Positions 17,173 through 26,905 are shown, counted from the stretch's first letter. The stretch is 64,000 nucleotides of DNA from Flavobacterium jumunjinense (GCF_021650975.2 NZ_CP091285.1:2976001-3040000); one strand, 5' to 3'. Program-made: numbers and translations. The notes: generated by a model from the letters alone, not told the origin.

Positions 17173-18177
17173 TTAACCTCTTCCGCCTCTACCACCGCTT
17201 GAGCGACTACCACCACCTGATGATCTTGTTCCAGAAGATCTTCCACCGGATGAGCTACTTCTTGTAGTAGTAGTGCTTCCAGATGAGCTTCTTGGAGTAG
17301 AGTAACTGTTAGATCTTGTTCCGCTACTTCTAGGTGTTGAGCTAGTGTTTCTTGGTGTTGAATAAGTATTTGATCTTGTACCACTATTTCTTGGTGTTGA
17401 GTAATTACTTCTTGTTCCTGAAGATCTTGGAGTGCTTATAGTATTTCTTCTTGTTCCAGAAGAAATAGTGTTTCTTCTAGTTGTCGAGTAGTTGTTTCTG
17501 CCGCTACTGTATCTTGAACCGTTTCTGTTAGAATAATAGCTATTGCCACCTCTTGTTCCAGAATTATAAGCTATGTTCCTGCCACCTCTACCGTAGTAGC
17601 CGTTATATCCATAGTAATATGGATTATAGTAAGGGTTGTTGTATCCACCCCAGCCCCAAGTGTTTCCGTAGTAAACTCCCCAACTTGGTCCGTACCAGTT
17701 GTTCCAGCCCCAGTTAGATCCATAATAAGGATTCCCCCATCCCCAATTATTTCCCCAACCCATTCCCCAGTTTGGAGAATACCAATTATTCCATCCATTG
17801 TTGTAATAATTGATGGTTACATCGCTGTTGTTATTGCCCCAGCCAGCGTATCTTTCTTCATTATCTTGGTAGTTGTTTCTATATACGGTTACTGCTGTAT
17901 CGTTAGTTTCTGATGAGTATTCTTCAACATCAGTGAAATATACATAATCATCTTGCATATTTTTAAACTGTTGTGAATACTTGTTAGATTGTTCCATATT
18001 CTGTTCCGAATATTGGTTTTCTGTTACCTGTTCATTTCTTTCTGTAGTACCATAAACGCCGTCATTATCATAGTAAGATGAGTTTTGATACGAACCACAA
18101 GAAACGATAAATAGACTTGCAATTCCAGTGAAGGAAAACAAGTGAATTTTTCTTAAAATGGATAGATTAGTTTTCAT
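17173..18177 (-). CDS. Low-complexity lipoprotein with Trp/Tyr/Gly/Asn-rich core and Ser/Arg/Gly tail
   Basis: Surface or periplasmic lipoprotein of 334 aa: signal segment with lipobox (SLFIVSC, Cys about 27). An acidic region follows (residues 30-100), then a segment of about 90 residues dominated by W, G, N, Y and P (for example GWGNNWGWGNPYY), then a tail of about 130 residues built from repeats of SGTRSN and YSTPR, ending GGRGGRG. I do not know its function. It precedes the FadL-like porin on the same strand and is divergent from proS. Composition of this kind can form condensates or adhesive layers, but that is conjecture. Confidence 0.8.
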   Translation of the reverse strand: MKTNLSILRKIHLFSFTGIASLFIVSCGSYQNSSYYDNDGVYGTTERNEQVTENQYSEQNMEQSNKYSQQFKNMQDDYVYFTDVEEYSSETNDTAVTVYRNNYQDNEERYAGWGNNNSDVTINYYNNGWNNWYSPNWGMGWGNNWGWGNPYYGSNWGWNNWYGPSWGVYYGNTWGWGGYNNPYYNPYYYGYNGYYGRGGRNIAYNSGTRGGNSYYSNRNGSRYSSGRNNYSTTRRNTISSGTRRNTISTPRSSGTRSNYSTPRNSGTRSNTYSTPRNTSSTPRSSGTRSNSYSTPRSSSGSTTTTRSSSSGGRSSGTRSSGGGSRSSGGRGGRG

Positions 18178-18190
18178 AAAGCTTTTTTTT

Positions 18191-18222
18191 ATTGTTGGAC
18201 ATTACAAAAATAGTTAGTTTTG
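18191..18222 (+). promoter_or_regulatory. Probable proS promoter
   Basis: ATTG at 18191-18194, 20 bp, then TAGTTTTG at 18215-18222, fitting the Bacteroidota consensus. It lies just upstream of ATG 18277 and overlaps an alternative in-frame start at 18220, which it therefore rules out. Confidence 0.6.
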
Positions 18223-18276
18223 CGTAACTATTTAGTTAAAATAAATATAAACAATTTTTGTGCCAAAACCTTAAAA

Positions 18277-19755
18277 ATGAGCAAAAACTTAACAAAAAGA
18301 GAAGAAGATTACTCGAAATGGTATAATGAATTGGTTGTAAAAGCCGATTTAGCTGAGAATTCGGGGGTAAGAGGATGTATGGTTATAAAACCATACGGTT
18401 ATGCAATTTGGGAGAAAATGCAAGCTGAATTAGATAAAAAATTTAAAGAGACAGGACATAGTAATGCTTATTTTCCCCTTTTTGTGCCTAAAAGTATGTT
18501 TGAAGCAGAAGAAAAAAATGCGGAAGGGTTTGCAAAAGAATGTGCTATTGTTACTCATTATAGATTGATGAATGATCCAGATAATAAAGGGAAGCTAATT
18601 GTAGATCCAAAAGCTAAGTTAGAGGAAGAGCTAATTGTTCGTCCAACAAGTGAAGCGATTATTTGGAGTACATATAAAGGTTGGGTTCAGTCTTATAGAG
18701 ATTTACCTTTGTTAATTAATCAGTGGGCTAATGTTGTGCGCTGGGAAATGAGAACGCGTCTATTTTTGAGAACTGCTGAATTTTTGTGGCAAGAAGGGCA
18801 TACGGCTCATGCAACTAAAATAGAAGCAATCGAAGAGTCAGAAAAAATGATGAACGTGTATGCGGATTTTGTTCAAAATTTTATGGCCATACCAGTTGTA
18901 AAAGGTTTGAAAACTGAGTCTGAAAGATTTGCAGGAGCGGAAGAAACGTATTGTATTGAAGCTTTAATGCAAGATGGAAAAGCGTTACAAGCAGGAACTT
19001 CACATTTCTTAGGTCAAAATTTCGCAAAAGCATTTGATGTGAAATTTGCAAATCAAGAAGGGAAGCAAGAGTATGTCTGGGGGACTTCTTGGGGGGTTTC
19101 TACACGCTTGATGGGAGCATTGGTAATGACGCATTCAGATGATAATGGATTGGTCTTGCCTCCAAATTTAGCACCTATACAGGTTGTAGTGGTTCCTATT
19201 CATAAAACAGACGAGCAATTAGAAGCGATATCCAATCAAGTGAATGAATTGGTAGTTAAATTAAGAAATCTAGGTGTCTCTGTCAAGTATGATGATAGAA
19301 CAACCCATAAGCCTGGGTTTAAATTTGCAGAATGGGAATTGAAGGGTGTGCCCTTAAGGATAGCAATTGGTCCTAAAGATTTAGAAAATGGAACTTATGA
19401 AGTTGCTAGAAGAGATATTTTGTCAAAAGAAGTCGTTTCTAAAGAAGGAATTGAAATTTTTATTAAAAATAAACTAGATCAAATCCAAGAAGAATTATTT
19501 ACTAAGGCAGTAGATTATAGAACAAATCATACTACGGAAGTGAATGATTTTGAAGAATTTAAGTCTGTTTTGGAGTCGAAAGGTGGCTTTGTTTCAGCAC
19601 ATTGGGACGGTACAATTGAAACGGAAGAAAATATAAAAAACCTTACAAAAGCGACTATTAGATGTATTCCTTTGGATAGAGTAGAAGAGACGGGAAGCTG
19701 TGTGTTTACTGGGAATCCTTCGGTAGGGAGGGTGCTTTTTGCAAAGGCTTATTAA
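18277..19755 (+). CDS. proS: Prolyl-tRNA synthetase, eukaryote/archaea-like (ProS type 3)
   Basis: Class II aminoacyl-tRNA synthetase charging tRNA-Pro in the cytoplasm. The 492-aa length without the bacterial editing insertion, and blocks [20 protein letters not shown] (motif 2 region), [16 protein letters not shown], and [20 protein letters not shown] (motif 3), identify the archaeal-type ProS used by Bacteroidota. An anticodon-binding domain (about residues 290-390) and a C-terminal zinc-domain-like part complete it. Start 18277 ([18 protein letters not shown]) is preferred because the promoter overlaps the upstream alternative. Confidence 0.96.
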   Translation: MSKNLTKREEDYSKWYNELVVKADLAENSGVRGCMVIKPYGYAIWEKMQAELDKKFKETGHSNAYFPLFVPKSMFEAEEKNAEGFAKECAIVTHYRLMNDPDNKGKLIVDPKAKLEEELIVRPTSEAIIWSTYKGWVQSYRDLPLLINQWANVVRWEMRTRLFLRTAEFLWQEGHTAHATKIEAIEESEKMMNVYADFVQNFMAIPVVKGLKTESERFAGAEETYCIEALMQDGKALQAGTSHFLGQNFAKAFDVKFANQEGKQEYVWGTSWGVSTRLMGALVMTHSDDNGLVLPPNLAPIQVVVVPIHKTDEQLEAISNQVNELVVKLRNLGVSVKYDDRTTHKPGFKFAEWELKGVPLRIAIGPKDLENGTYEVARRDILSKEVVSKEGIEIFIKNKLDQIQEELFTKAVDYRTNHTTEVNDFEEFKSVLESKGGFVSAHWDGTIETEENIKNLTKATIRCIPLDRVEETGSCVFTGNPSVGRVLFAKAY

Positions 19756-19782
19756 AAAAAAACAAAAAAAGTTTGTCCAACT

Positions 19783-19813
19783 ATTGCAAGAATAATAAAT
19801 AGATGTATCTTTG
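19783..19813 (+). promoter_or_regulatory. Probable promoter of the tRNA-Glu cluster
   Basis: ATTG (19783-19786), 19 bp, TATCTTTG (19806-19813), about 43 bp upstream of the first tRNA. The -7 element is an exact match to TAnnTTTG. Confidence 0.65.
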
Positions 19814-19856
19814 CACCGCATTAGAGAAATAACGATATGCATTTAGTGAAACAAAT

Positions 19857-19928
19857 GGTCCGTTCGTCTAGGGGTTAGGACGCATGGTTTTCATCCATGT
19901 AACACGGGTTCGATTCCCGTACGGACTA
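19857..19928 (+). tRNA. tRNA-Glu (anticodon TTC), copy 1
   Basis: 72 nt cloverleaf: acceptor GGTCCGT/ACGGACT with G1-T72 wobble, anticodon arm CATGG-TTTTCAT-CCATG reading TTC, T arm with GGTTCGATTCC. CCA is not encoded. It differs from copies 2 and 3 by compensatory changes (T3-A70 for C3-G70) and in the D loop. Confidence 0.95.
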
Positions 19929-19941
19929 CTACATTTCCTCC

Positions 19942-20013
19942 GGCCCGTTCGTCTATCGGTTAGGACGCATGGTTTTCATCCATGTAAGAGGGGTTCGATT
20001 CCCCTACGGGCTA
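19942..20013 (+). tRNA. tRNA-Glu (anticodon TTC), copy 2
   Basis: 72 nt, acceptor GGCCCGT/ACGGGCT, the same anticodon arm as copy 1, 13 bp after copy 1. Identical to copy 3. Confidence 0.95.
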
Positions 20014-20032
20014 CTAAATAGATATTTCTCAC

Positions 20033-20104
20033 GGCCCGTTCGTCTATCGGTTAGGACGCATGGTTTTCATCCATGTAAGAGGGGTTCGATTCCCCTACGG
20101 GCTA
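20033..20104 (+). tRNA. tRNA-Glu (anticodon TTC), copy 3
   Basis: 72 nt, identical to copy 2 over its whole length, 19 bp after it. The three genes presumably share one transcript. Confidence 0.95.
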
Positions 20105-20250
20105 CAAAGTTTTATAAGATTAAAGTTCAGTGTCTCGAATTTTAATTTTATTAGTTAAAACCAAAGTGATTGTTCGATGCAATTGTGGGAGGTTTTTCTT
20201 TTTTAACTAGTAGTTTATAATAATTATTAAAATTAAAAAGAAACAATAAA
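20105..20250 (+). promoter_or_regulatory. rpsT upstream region, possible leader
   Basis: 146 bp between the last tRNA and rpsT. An AAAACC ... GGTTTTT pairing (about 20157-20197) around an inner ATTG/CAAT stem could be a tRNA-operon terminator or an S20 leader; I cannot choose. No clear promoter was seen. Confidence 0.3.
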
Positions 20251-20502
20251 ATGGCAAATCATAAGTCGGCTTTAAAAAGAATTAGAAGCAACGAAAAGAA
20301 AAGAGTGTTAAATAAATATCAACACAAAACAACTCGTAACGCAATTAAAGCTATACGTTTAGCAACAGAAAAAGCTGATGCTGTAGCAAAATTACCAGTT
20401 GTAATTTCAATGATTGATAAATTAGCTAAAAAGAATGTAATTCATTCTAATAAAGCTTCTAACTTAAAATCAAAATTAACAAGATTTGTAGCTTCTATCT
20501 AG
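20251..20502 (+). CDS. rpsT: 30S ribosomal protein S20
   Basis: Binds 16S rRNA during assembly of the small subunit. 83 aa, highly basic and all-helical, starting MANHKSALKRIRSNEKKRVL, with an AIRLATEKADAVA helix and a C-terminal LKSKLTRFVASI, the standard S20 pattern. Its length is normal for the phylum. A strong terminator follows 24 bp after the stop. Confidence 0.97.
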   Translation: MANHKSALKRIRSNEKKRVLNKYQHKTTRNAIKAIRLATEKADAVAKLPVVISMIDKLAKKNVIHSNKASNLKSKLTRFVASI

Positions 20503-20526
20503 TTGCTTATTCTTGAAAAAATATTT

Positions 20527-20553
20527 AAAGCTCTCTTCGTGAGAGCTTTTTTT
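20527..20553 (+). terminator. Terminator of rpsT
   Basis: AAAGCTCTC-TTCGT-GAGAGCTTT followed by T residues. Confidence 0.9.
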
Positions 20554-20648
20554 ATGGAATAAATTTAGTAAATAATAATATAGTAAACTACATTATAGTG
20601 TTTTATCCAAAAATAAAGTTTACTTTTGCACCTTGAAAAAAATATAGC

Positions 20649-22445
20649 ATGACGCCAATTAGAAACATTGCAATTATTGCACACGTTGACCACGGAAAGA
20701 CAACTTTGGTTGACAAAATTATGTATCACTGTCAATTATTTCGTGAAAACGAAAATACAGGAGACTTGATATTGGACAACAATGATTTAGAACGTGAAAG
20801 AGGAATTACTATTACTTCTAAAAATGTATCAGTTACCTACAAAGGGACTAAGATTAACATTATTGATACTCCAGGTCACGCGGATTTCGGGGGTGAGGTA
20901 GAAAGAGTATTAAACATGGCCGATGGAGTTTGTCTACTTGTAGATGCTTTTGAAGGACCAATGCCACAAACTCGTTTCGTATTACAAAAAGCAATCGACT
21001 TAGGATTAAAGCCTTGTGTGGTTATTAATAAAGTAGATAAAGAAAACTGTACTCCTGAAGAAGTTCATGAAAAAGTTTTTGACTTAATGTTTGAATTAGG
21101 TGCTACTGAAGAACAATTAGATTTTCCAGCTGTTTATGGTTCAGCTAAAAATAACTGGATGTCTGATCATTGGGAAAATATAACTGATAATGTTGAAGCA
21201 TTATTGGATATGGTTGTTGAAAATGTACCTGCTCCTAAAGTTTCTGAAGGAACACCACAAATGTTGATTACATCTTTAGACTTTTCTAGTTTTACAGGTC
21301 GTATAGCAATTGGGCGTTTAGAAAGAGGAGTTTTAAGAGAAGGTATGCCAATTTCTTTAGTAAAAAGAGATGGTAAAGTAATAAAATCTAGAATTAAAGA
21401 ATTACATACATTCGAAGGTTTAGGACGTAGAAAAGTAGAAGAGGTAATTGCTGGAGATATTTGTGCAATTATTGGTGTTGAAGGTTTTGAAATTGGTGAT
21501 ACTATTGCTGATTTTGAAAATCCAGAAGCATTAAAAACGATTACTATTGACGAGCCTACAATGAGTATGTTGTTTACAATTAACGATTCGCCATTCTTCG
21601 GTAAAGAAGGTAAATTTGTAACATCTAGACATATTAGAGATAGACTAACTAAAGAATTAGAGAAAAACCTAGCGATGAAGATGGGTGAGACTGATTCTGC
21701 GGATAAATTTATGGTTTTTGGTCGTGGAGTACTTCACTTGTCTGTTCTTATTGAAACAATGAGAAGAGAAGGGTATGAGTTACAAATTGGTCAACCGCAA
21801 GTTATTATTAAAGAAGTTGACGGTGTTAAATGTGAGCCAATAGAAGAATTAACAATCGATTTACCAGAAAATCTTTCTGGACGTGCAGTAGAGTTTGTTA
21901 CTTTACGTAAAGGAGAGATGTTAAGTATGGAAGGTAAAGGTGAGCGTATGATTATTAAATTTAACATTCCATCTCGTGGAATTATTGGATTACGTAATCA
22001 ATTGCTAACTGCTACTGCTGGAGAAGCTATTATGTCTCACCGTTACATTGGATACGAGCCTTTTAAAGGAGCAATTCCAGGACGTAATAATGGTTCTTTG
22101 ATTTCTATGGAAAATGGAAAAGCAATTCCTTATTCTATTGATAAATTACAAGATCGTGGTAAATTCTTCGTTGAGCCAAATGCTGAAATTTATGAAGGTC
22201 AGGTAATTGGAGAAAATAGCCGTAGTGATGATATGTGTATTAATGTTACTAAAGCTAAGAAGCAATCTAACGTTCGTTCGTCTGGAAATGATGAAAAAGC
22301 AAGGATTATACCTCCAATTATTTTCTCATTAGAGGAGGCTTTAGAGTATATTCAAAAGGATGAGTATGTTGAGGTAACTCCAAAATCTATTCGTTTAAGA
22401 AAAATATATTTAACAGAAACAGATAGAAAACGTTTTAAATTGTAA
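20649..22445 (+). CDS. typA: Ribosome-associated GTPase TypA/BipA
   Basis: Translational GTPase of the EF-G family that acts on ribosomes under cold or other stress and in 50S assembly. 598 aa. G domain: AHVDHGKTT (G1, residues 10-18), RGITI (G2), DTPGHADF (G3), NKVD (G4). A beta-barrel domain II, EF-G-like domains III and V ([36 protein letters not shown]) and a BipA-specific C-terminal domain follow. The length is as expected. A TAnnTTTG-like element (TACTTTTG at 20621-20628) just upstream may be its promoter. Confidence 0.97.
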   Translation: MTPIRNIAIIAHVDHGKTTLVDKIMYHCQLFRENENTGDLILDNNDLERERGITITSKNVSVTYKGTKINIIDTPGHADFGGEVERVLNMADGVCLLVDAFEGPMPQTRFVLQKAIDLGLKPCVVINKVDKENCTPEEVHEKVFDLMFELGATEEQLDFPAVYGSAKNNWMSDHWENITDNVEALLDMVVENVPAPKVSEGTPQMLITSLDFSSFTGRIAIGRLERGVLREGMPISLVKRDGKVIKSRIKELHTFEGLGRRKVEEVIAGDICAIIGVEGFEIGDTIADFENPEALKTITIDEPTMSMLFTINDSPFFGKEGKFVTSRHIRDRLTKELEKNLAMKMGETDSADKFMVFGRGVLHLSVLIETMRREGYELQIGQPQVIIKEVDGVKCEPIEELTIDLPENLSGRAVEFVTLRKGEMLSMEGKGERMIIKFNIPSRGIIGLRNQLLTATAGEAIMSHRYIGYEPFKGAIPGRNNGSLISMENGKAIPYSIDKLQDRGKFFVEPNAEIYEGQVIGENSRSDDMCINVTKAKKQSNVRSSGNDEKARIIPPIIFSLEEALEYIQKDEYVEVTPKSIRLRKIYLTETDRKRFKL

Positions 22446-22479
22446 TGAATTTAAATGTTTTTGATTAATATAATACTTT

Positions 22480-22508
22480 AAACCATCATGCTTTTGTATG
22501 ATGGTTTT
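22480..22508 (+). terminator. Terminator of typA
   Basis: AAACCATCAT-loop-ATGATGGTTT followed by T residues, 35 bp after the typA stop. Confidence 0.85.
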
Positions 22509-22529
22509 TAATTTTAAAAAACAATAAAG

Positions 22530-22967
22530 ATGGAAGTAAAATTAAAATATGGAATTGGTAAATTGCTTTTTGGAATGAAGCAAAAAGATGTTGAAGTTAT
22601 TTATGGGAAGCCGAATAAACAATACTCTGATGAAGAAGAAAATATTGTATATGTTTATAATGACCACAAAATGAGATTAACATTTTATGATGAGGAAGAA
22701 TATCAGTTGGGCTATATAACTTCTATAAATGAAGAATTAGAGCTGTTTGGAGAAAAAATAATAGGTAGAAAATGGAATGATATTGAGTCGGTTTTAGCTA
22801 ACAATAAGTTAAATCAGTTTGAAACTGAAATTGTTGATGGAACTGAAAATTATTTCTTTGAAGATAATTGGCTTTTTGTAAATGTTGATTATGATAAAAT
22901 TTTTAAAATAGAAATTGGCGCGGTTTTTAATAATAACGACGAATTCGATTGGAAGTTTAAAGGGTAA
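22530..22967 (+). CDS. Hypothetical protein, 145 aa
   Basis: Not recognised at family level. Acidic, soluble and beta-rich. Two repeat-like halves each begin with a 'G-K/R-x-W/F-G' type element (KYGIGKLLFGMKQKDVEVIYG; FGEKIIGRKWNDIESVLA), a pattern seen in BamE/SmpA-like and some immunity proteins. There is no signal peptide. It stands alone between two terminators. Confidence 0.7.
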   Translation: MEVKLKYGIGKLLFGMKQKDVEVIYGKPNKQYSDEEENIVYVYNDHKMRLTFYDEEEYQLGYITSINEELELFGEKIIGRKWNDIESVLANNKLNQFETEIVDGTENYFFEDNWLFVNVDYDKIFKIEIGAVFNNNDEFDWKFKG

Positions 22968-22993
22968 TATTCGTGTTAATTCTTTATTACATA

Positions 22994-23020
22994 AAAAAAG
23001 CTCCAGTTGGAGCTTTTTTT
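22994..23020. terminator. Bidirectional terminator
   Basis: AAAAAAAGCTCCA-GTT-GGAGCTTTTTTT between the convergent genes ending at 22967 and 23038; T runs on both strands. Confidence 0.92.
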
Positions 23021-23037
23021 ATTCTGTAATTGTTATA

Positions 23038-24213
23038 TTATTGTTTGTCCAATAATTCTATTTCGAATATTAGATTTGCGTTTGGTGGAATTACTCCTCC
23101 AGCACCAGCTTCTCCGTAGCCTAAAGCAGGTGGAATAAATATAATTGCTTTGTCTCCAATATTCATGTTGTTTATGCCTTCTAAGAAACCTGGAATTAAT
23201 CCCCCTTTTTTTCCGTATTGGAAAGGGAAAGGTTTGTATCCATTTTGATTGGCTCTGTTTTGATCGTATTTACCAAACTCTTTAGAAACATCTTCGTAGC
23301 TACTATCAAAAAGTTTACCGTCTTCAAAGAAGCCTGCATAATGAATGAAAACCTGAGAACCTTCTTTTGGTTTTACACCTGTTCCTTGTTTTATAATAAT
23401 ATATTCTAAACCTGAAGGTAATTTTAAGGATTGCGCTTTTTGAGTTGCAAAATAGGCAACCTTGCTTTGGCAGGTTGCCATTAATTTAGCCTCTAATTCT
23501 TTTCTTTTTAGAGCTTCAGCTTCAGCCTGTTTTTTTCTATTTGCTTCTTGAATTTTTGTTATTTTCTTTAGGTTTTCAATGTTTAAGTCAGAAATTTTTT
23601 TATCTTCCTCTTCTTTGTTTTCCATGTAGTTTTTAAAGACTTTGTCTGCTTTAAATCTTTTTGCAGCTTTTCCTTTTTTAATAATAGTTACTTTTTCTAT
23701 AATATCATTTTGAGCAATAGCATTGACTACGTCTAAACCTTCAACGACATGACCAAAAACAGTATGTTTTCCGTCTAACCAAGGAGTTTCTTTGTGTGTA
23801 ATGAAGAATTGGCTTCCGTTGGTTTTTGGACCAGAATTTGCCATTGATAATATACCAGCTTTATCATGAATTAAATCGGATACTTCATCAGTAAATTTGT
23901 ATCCAGGATCTCCAGAACCAGTTCCTAATGGATCACCACCTTGAATCATAAAGTTTTCGATTACTCTATGGAATTTTAATCCGTCATAAAATGGCTTTCC
24001 TTGTAACTCTTTTTTAACAGACTCATTTTTTCCTTCTGCTAAAGAAACGAAATTAGCTACTGTGATTGGTGTTTTTTCAAACTCCAATTGTAGAACTATT
24101 TTTCCTTTAGAAGTTTGTAATTCAGCAAATAGTCCATCTGTTTTTTGTGCAAATCCAGAAAAAATTGTTGTTAAAAGTAGAAAGAGTAAAGATTTCATTT
24201 TTTTAGTATTCAT
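23038..24213 (-). CDS. Periplasmic peptidyl-prolyl isomerase, cyclophilin plus FKBP fusion
   Basis: Protein-folding catalyst with two unrelated isomerase domains. A signal peptide (about residues 6-22, ending FAQ) is followed by a cyclophilin domain at about 28-190 ([42 protein letters not shown]). A charged helical linker lies at about 195-265, and a C-terminal FKBP domain at about 275-390 ([38 protein letters not shown]). The start could be the ATG at 24198 instead. It is 11 bp downstream of a paralog with the same architecture, and forms a run with it and gldI. Confidence 0.92.
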   Translation of the reverse strand: MNTKKMKSLLFLLLTTIFSGFAQKTDGLFAELQTSKGKIVLQLEFEKTPITVANFVSLAEGKNESVKKELQGKPFYDGLKFHRVIENFMIQGGDPLGTGSGDPGYKFTDEVSDLIHDKAGILSMANSGPKTNGSQFFITHKETPWLDGKHTVFGHVVEGLDVVNAIAQNDIIEKVTIIKKGKAAKRFKADKVFKNYMENKEEEDKKISDLNIENLKKITKIQEANRKKQAEAEALKRKELEAKLMATCQSKVAYFATQKAQSLKLPSGLEYIIIKQGTGVKPKEGSQVFIHYAGFFEDGKLFDSSYEDVSKEFGKYDQNRANQNGYKPFPFQYGKKGGLIPGFLEGINNMNIGDKAIIFIPPALGYGEAGAGGVIPPNANLIFEIELLDKQ

Positions 24214-24224
24214 TTATAAAAGTA

Positions 24225-25331
24225 TTATTTAGTTGGTTTTTCTAACATTTCAATTTCAAAAACTAAATCTGTATTTGGTGGAATCATTTGAAAACCTTGA
24301 GTTCCATAAGCTAGATTAGAAGGGATGTAAGCGATTAGTTTATCTCCATAGTTAAGTATGTCTAAACATTCTAAAAAGCCTGTAATGAGTCCTTGTTTGT
24401 TTCCGTACGGGAAAGGAAAAGGAGCGTATGCATTGTGCTGAGCTCTTGCTGGGTCGAATTTCCCAAATGTCATAGCTATTTCTTGTCTATTGCTATCAAA
24501 AAGTTCTCCGTTTTGTAGCCAACCAGCATAATTTACTAATATTTCAGTTCCTTGGTTTGGCTTTTTACCGTCACCTTTGGTTAGTATTTTGTAGATTAAA
24601 CCCGATTTTGTCTTTGTGCCTTCGGCTTTTAGCATGTTAATGTCAACTGCTTTTTGAGCTTTTATTACTTCAATTTTCTCAGCTAATTTTCGTTGCTTTT
24701 CTTCTTCAATTTTTTGTTCTTCTAATGCAGAAGGAAAGTAGTTTTTGAAAATTTTCTCAGCATCAAATTTCTTAGCATCCGTACCTTTTTTTACAATTGT
24801 AATTTTTTTGATGATATCTCCAACCGCAATTGAATCTACAATTTCTATGCCTGTAACTACTTCTCCAAAAACAGTATGTTTGTCATCTAACCAAGGGGTT
24901 TCTTTATGTGTGATGAAAAATTGACTTCCATTTGTGTTTGGACCAGCATTTGCCATAGATAATATTCCTTTCTTATTGTGTCGTAATTCGGGATGAAATT
25001 CATCTTTGAACCTGTAATCAGGCCCTCCTGATCCGTCACCAGCTGGATCACCACCTTGTATCATGAAATCTGGAATTACTCTATGGAATGTCAATCCATC
25101 ATAGAAAGGTTTTCCTGTATAACTTTCGTTTACATAAGGGTTTTTTCCTTCAGCTAAGCTAACAAAATTGGCTACTGTAATTGGTGTTTTTTCAAATTCT
25201 AATTTTACAATGATAGAACCCTTATTGGTAGAAATGTCTGCGTACATTCCATCTTCTAATTTTGAATATGGATTAGAGCATGAACTGAAAATGACTAATA
25301 GTCCTAAAACTAGATGTGTTAAGTGTTTCAT
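24225..25331 (-). CDS. Peptidyl-prolyl isomerase lipoprotein, cyclophilin plus FKBP fusion
   Basis: Paralog of the downstream gene with the same order of domains: cyclophilin ([42 protein letters not shown]) then FKBP (ILVNYAGWLQNGELFDSN, AYIPSNLAYGTQGFQMIPPN). Its signal peptide ends in a lipobox with Cys18 (VIFSSC), so it is membrane anchored, whereas the neighbour appears to be soluble. The FKBP active-site Tyr and hydrophobic pocket residues look partly changed, so this domain may mainly bind substrates. It is 12 bp downstream of gldI on the same strand. Confidence 0.92.
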   Translation of the reverse strand: MKHLTHLVLGLLVIFSSCSNPYSKLEDGMYADISTNKGSIIVKLEFEKTPITVANFVSLAEGKNPYVNESYTGKPFYDGLTFHRVIPDFMIQGGDPAGDGSGGPDYRFKDEFHPELRHNKKGILSMANAGPNTNGSQFFITHKETPWLDDKHTVFGEVVTGIEIVDSIAVGDIIKKITIVKKGTDAKKFDAEKIFKNYFPSALEEQKIEEEKQRKLAEKIEVIKAQKAVDINMLKAEGTKTKSGLIYKILTKGDGKKPNQGTEILVNYAGWLQNGELFDSNRQEIAMTFGKFDPARAQHNAYAPFPFPYGNKQGLITGFLECLDILNYGDKLIAYIPSNLAYGTQGFQMIPPNTDLVFEIEMLEKPTK

Positions 25332-25343
25332 GAAATATATTAA

Positions 25344-25892
25344 TTATTTGTTTGAGTTTTCTTGTTGTAAATCGATTAAATTAACGGTGCAAATTAGTGG
25401 TTCATTTGGATTTATTTCATTGTCATCTCCATGATAACCAAATGCCATATGTGAAGGGAAAAGAAAAGTTATTGTTTCCCCTTTTTTCATTAATTTTATT
25501 CCATCACGTAATCCCATCATTATATTTTGTTTGTCGACAACATATTTTTGTGGCTTTAAATCTTCTTTAGAATAAATGACTTTATTGTTGATGTCGTGAA
25601 TTTGATAATCAAAATAGGCAATGTCTCCTTTTTTCGGTAAAATCGATTCTTCGTTAATTTTAGTCTCGTATTTGTACCAATATCCTTTACTAGAAGCTAT
25701 ATATTCTTTTAAAGTGTCCTGTTTGATTATTGAATCAATCAGTTTTTCTTCACCTGCAATTAATTCCTTATTTCTTTCAATGGATTCTTTTATGAAGCTT
25801 CCGTTGGTTTGAGAAATAGGTTTTCTAGCTTTTTGTTGTGAGCAGCTAGTTAATAGAATGCTAGCGATGAATAATTGAAATAATATTTTCAT
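25344..25892 (-). CDS. gldI: Gliding-motility-associated peptidyl-prolyl isomerase lipoprotein GldI
   Basis: FKBP-type isomerase lipoprotein required for gliding in Flavobacterium johnsoniae, probably by folding gliding/T9SS envelope proteins. 182 aa; lipobox with Cys17 (ILLTSC); helical region at 30-75; FKBP fold at about 85-175 with GDIAYFDYQIHD, MMGLRDGIKLMKKGETITF and FLFPSHMAFGYHG. It heads or lies within the isomerase run, 5 bp downstream of the DHH phosphoesterase gene. Its presence implies that the host has the gliding/T9SS machinery. Confidence 0.92.
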   Translation of the reverse strand: MKILFQLFIASILLTSCSQQKARKPISQTNGSFIKESIERNKELIAGEEKLIDSIIKQDTLKEYIASSKGYWYKYETKINEESILPKKGDIAYFDYQIHDINNKVIYSKEDLKPQKYVVDKQNIMMGLRDGIKLMKKGETITFLFPSHMAFGYHGDDNEINPNEPLICTVNLIDLQQENSNK

Positions 25893-25897
25893 TTTTA

Positions 25898-26905
25898 TTA
25901 ATTTTCTTTTGCTAAAATAGTAATAAATTGTTTTGCAGTTTCTTCTAAGCTAGAAAAAGATTTACCACCTGCAGCATTTATATGTCCGCCACCTTGAAAA
26001 TGATTTCGAGCAAATTCATTAACATCAAATCCTCCTTGGGAACGGAAGGAAATTTTGATTATACCTTCTTCTTTGTTTTCAATAAAAATCGCTGTAACAA
26101 GTATTCCTTCAATGCTTAATCCGTAATTTACAATTCCTTCTGTATCACCTTTTTTGTAATCAAAAGAATCTAATTCTTCTTGGCTAAGTGTAATGTATGA
26201 TGCGTTTAATTCTGGAAAAACTTTTAAATTTTGAAGTGCTTTTCCAAGTAATTGTAATCTAGCGTAACTAGAATTATCGAATAAAGCGCTATGAATTTGA
26301 CTATTGTTTGCTCCTTTTTCTATTAAATCAGCCACACAAATGTGTGTTTCTGATGTTGTTTTAGGGAAACGAAAACTACCAGAATCGGTTACGATTCCAG
26401 TATATAAACACGAAGCTATTTCTGTATTAATTAAATCGTTATAGCCTAAAGTATTTATAAAGTCATAAACCATTTGACAAGTTGATCCGTAGGTTACATC
26501 GGAAAAAGTATATTTTGCATAATCATCTGGCAATTGATGATGATCTATCATTATCATTAGATTGGTAAGCGTGTCTAATGTTTTTTGCATTGCATCTCCA
26601 GTTCTGTGTAAGGCATTGAAATCTAATGTAAAAATGATATCACTATTTTGTAATATAGGTAATGCTTTGTCGTATTCTCTTTCAAAAATCACCACTTTAT
26701 TAGTCTCAGGTAACCAAGCTAAAAAATCTGGATATTCGTTTGGAGAAATATAAACTACTTCGTGATTTAATTGTTTTAAAAAGTGTAATAGTCCTAATGA
26801 AGATCCCATGGCATCACCATCTGGATTTCTATGAGAAATAATTGTGATTTTTTTTGGACTACTAAGTAGTTCTTTTATTTCTGTAATCTCTATATTGTTT
26901 AACAT
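25898..26905 (-). CDS. DHH/DHHA1 phosphoesterase (NrnA-like nano-RNase / pAp phosphatase)
   Basis: Cytoplasmic Mn-dependent phosphoesterase that degrades very short RNAs and/or 3'-phosphoadenosine phosphate. Metal-binding motifs are SHRNPDGDAMGSS, FTLDFNALHRTGD and MIDHHQLPD (the DHH motif), and the C-terminal DHHA1 domain has GGGHINAAGG. The 335-aa length fits NrnA. It is the first gene of the minus-strand run leading into gldI and two isomerases; this neighbourhood is, to my knowledge, conserved in Flavobacterium. Confidence 0.93.
   Translation of the reverse strand: MLNNIEITEIKELLSSPKKITIISHRNPDGDAMGSSLGLLHFLKQLNHEVVYISPNEYPDFLAWLPETNKVVIFEREYDKALPILQNSDIIFTLDFNALHRTGDAMQKTLDTLTNLMIMIDHHQLPDDYAKYTFSDVTYGSTCQMVYDFINTLGYNDLINTEIASCLYTGIVTDSGSFRFPKTTSETHICVADLIEKGANNSQIHSALFDNSSYARLQLLGKALQNLKVFPELNASYITLSQEELDSFDYKKGDTEGIVNYGLSIEGILVTAIFIENKEEGIIKISFRSQGGFDVNEFARNHFQGGGHINAAGGKSFSSLEETAKQFITILAKEN

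Noticed and set aside
17169..17384. 71-codon frame on the minus strand within the repeat-rich lipoprotein gene, rich in Gln, Leu and Val
   Set aside because: It is a shifted frame of the Ser/Arg/Gly repeats; its composition follows from the repeats, and it lacks start context.
22957..22975. GGGTAAT after the 145-aa gene as a third copy of the ECF-like motif
   Set aside because: The ACACACT half at 13-bp distance is absent.
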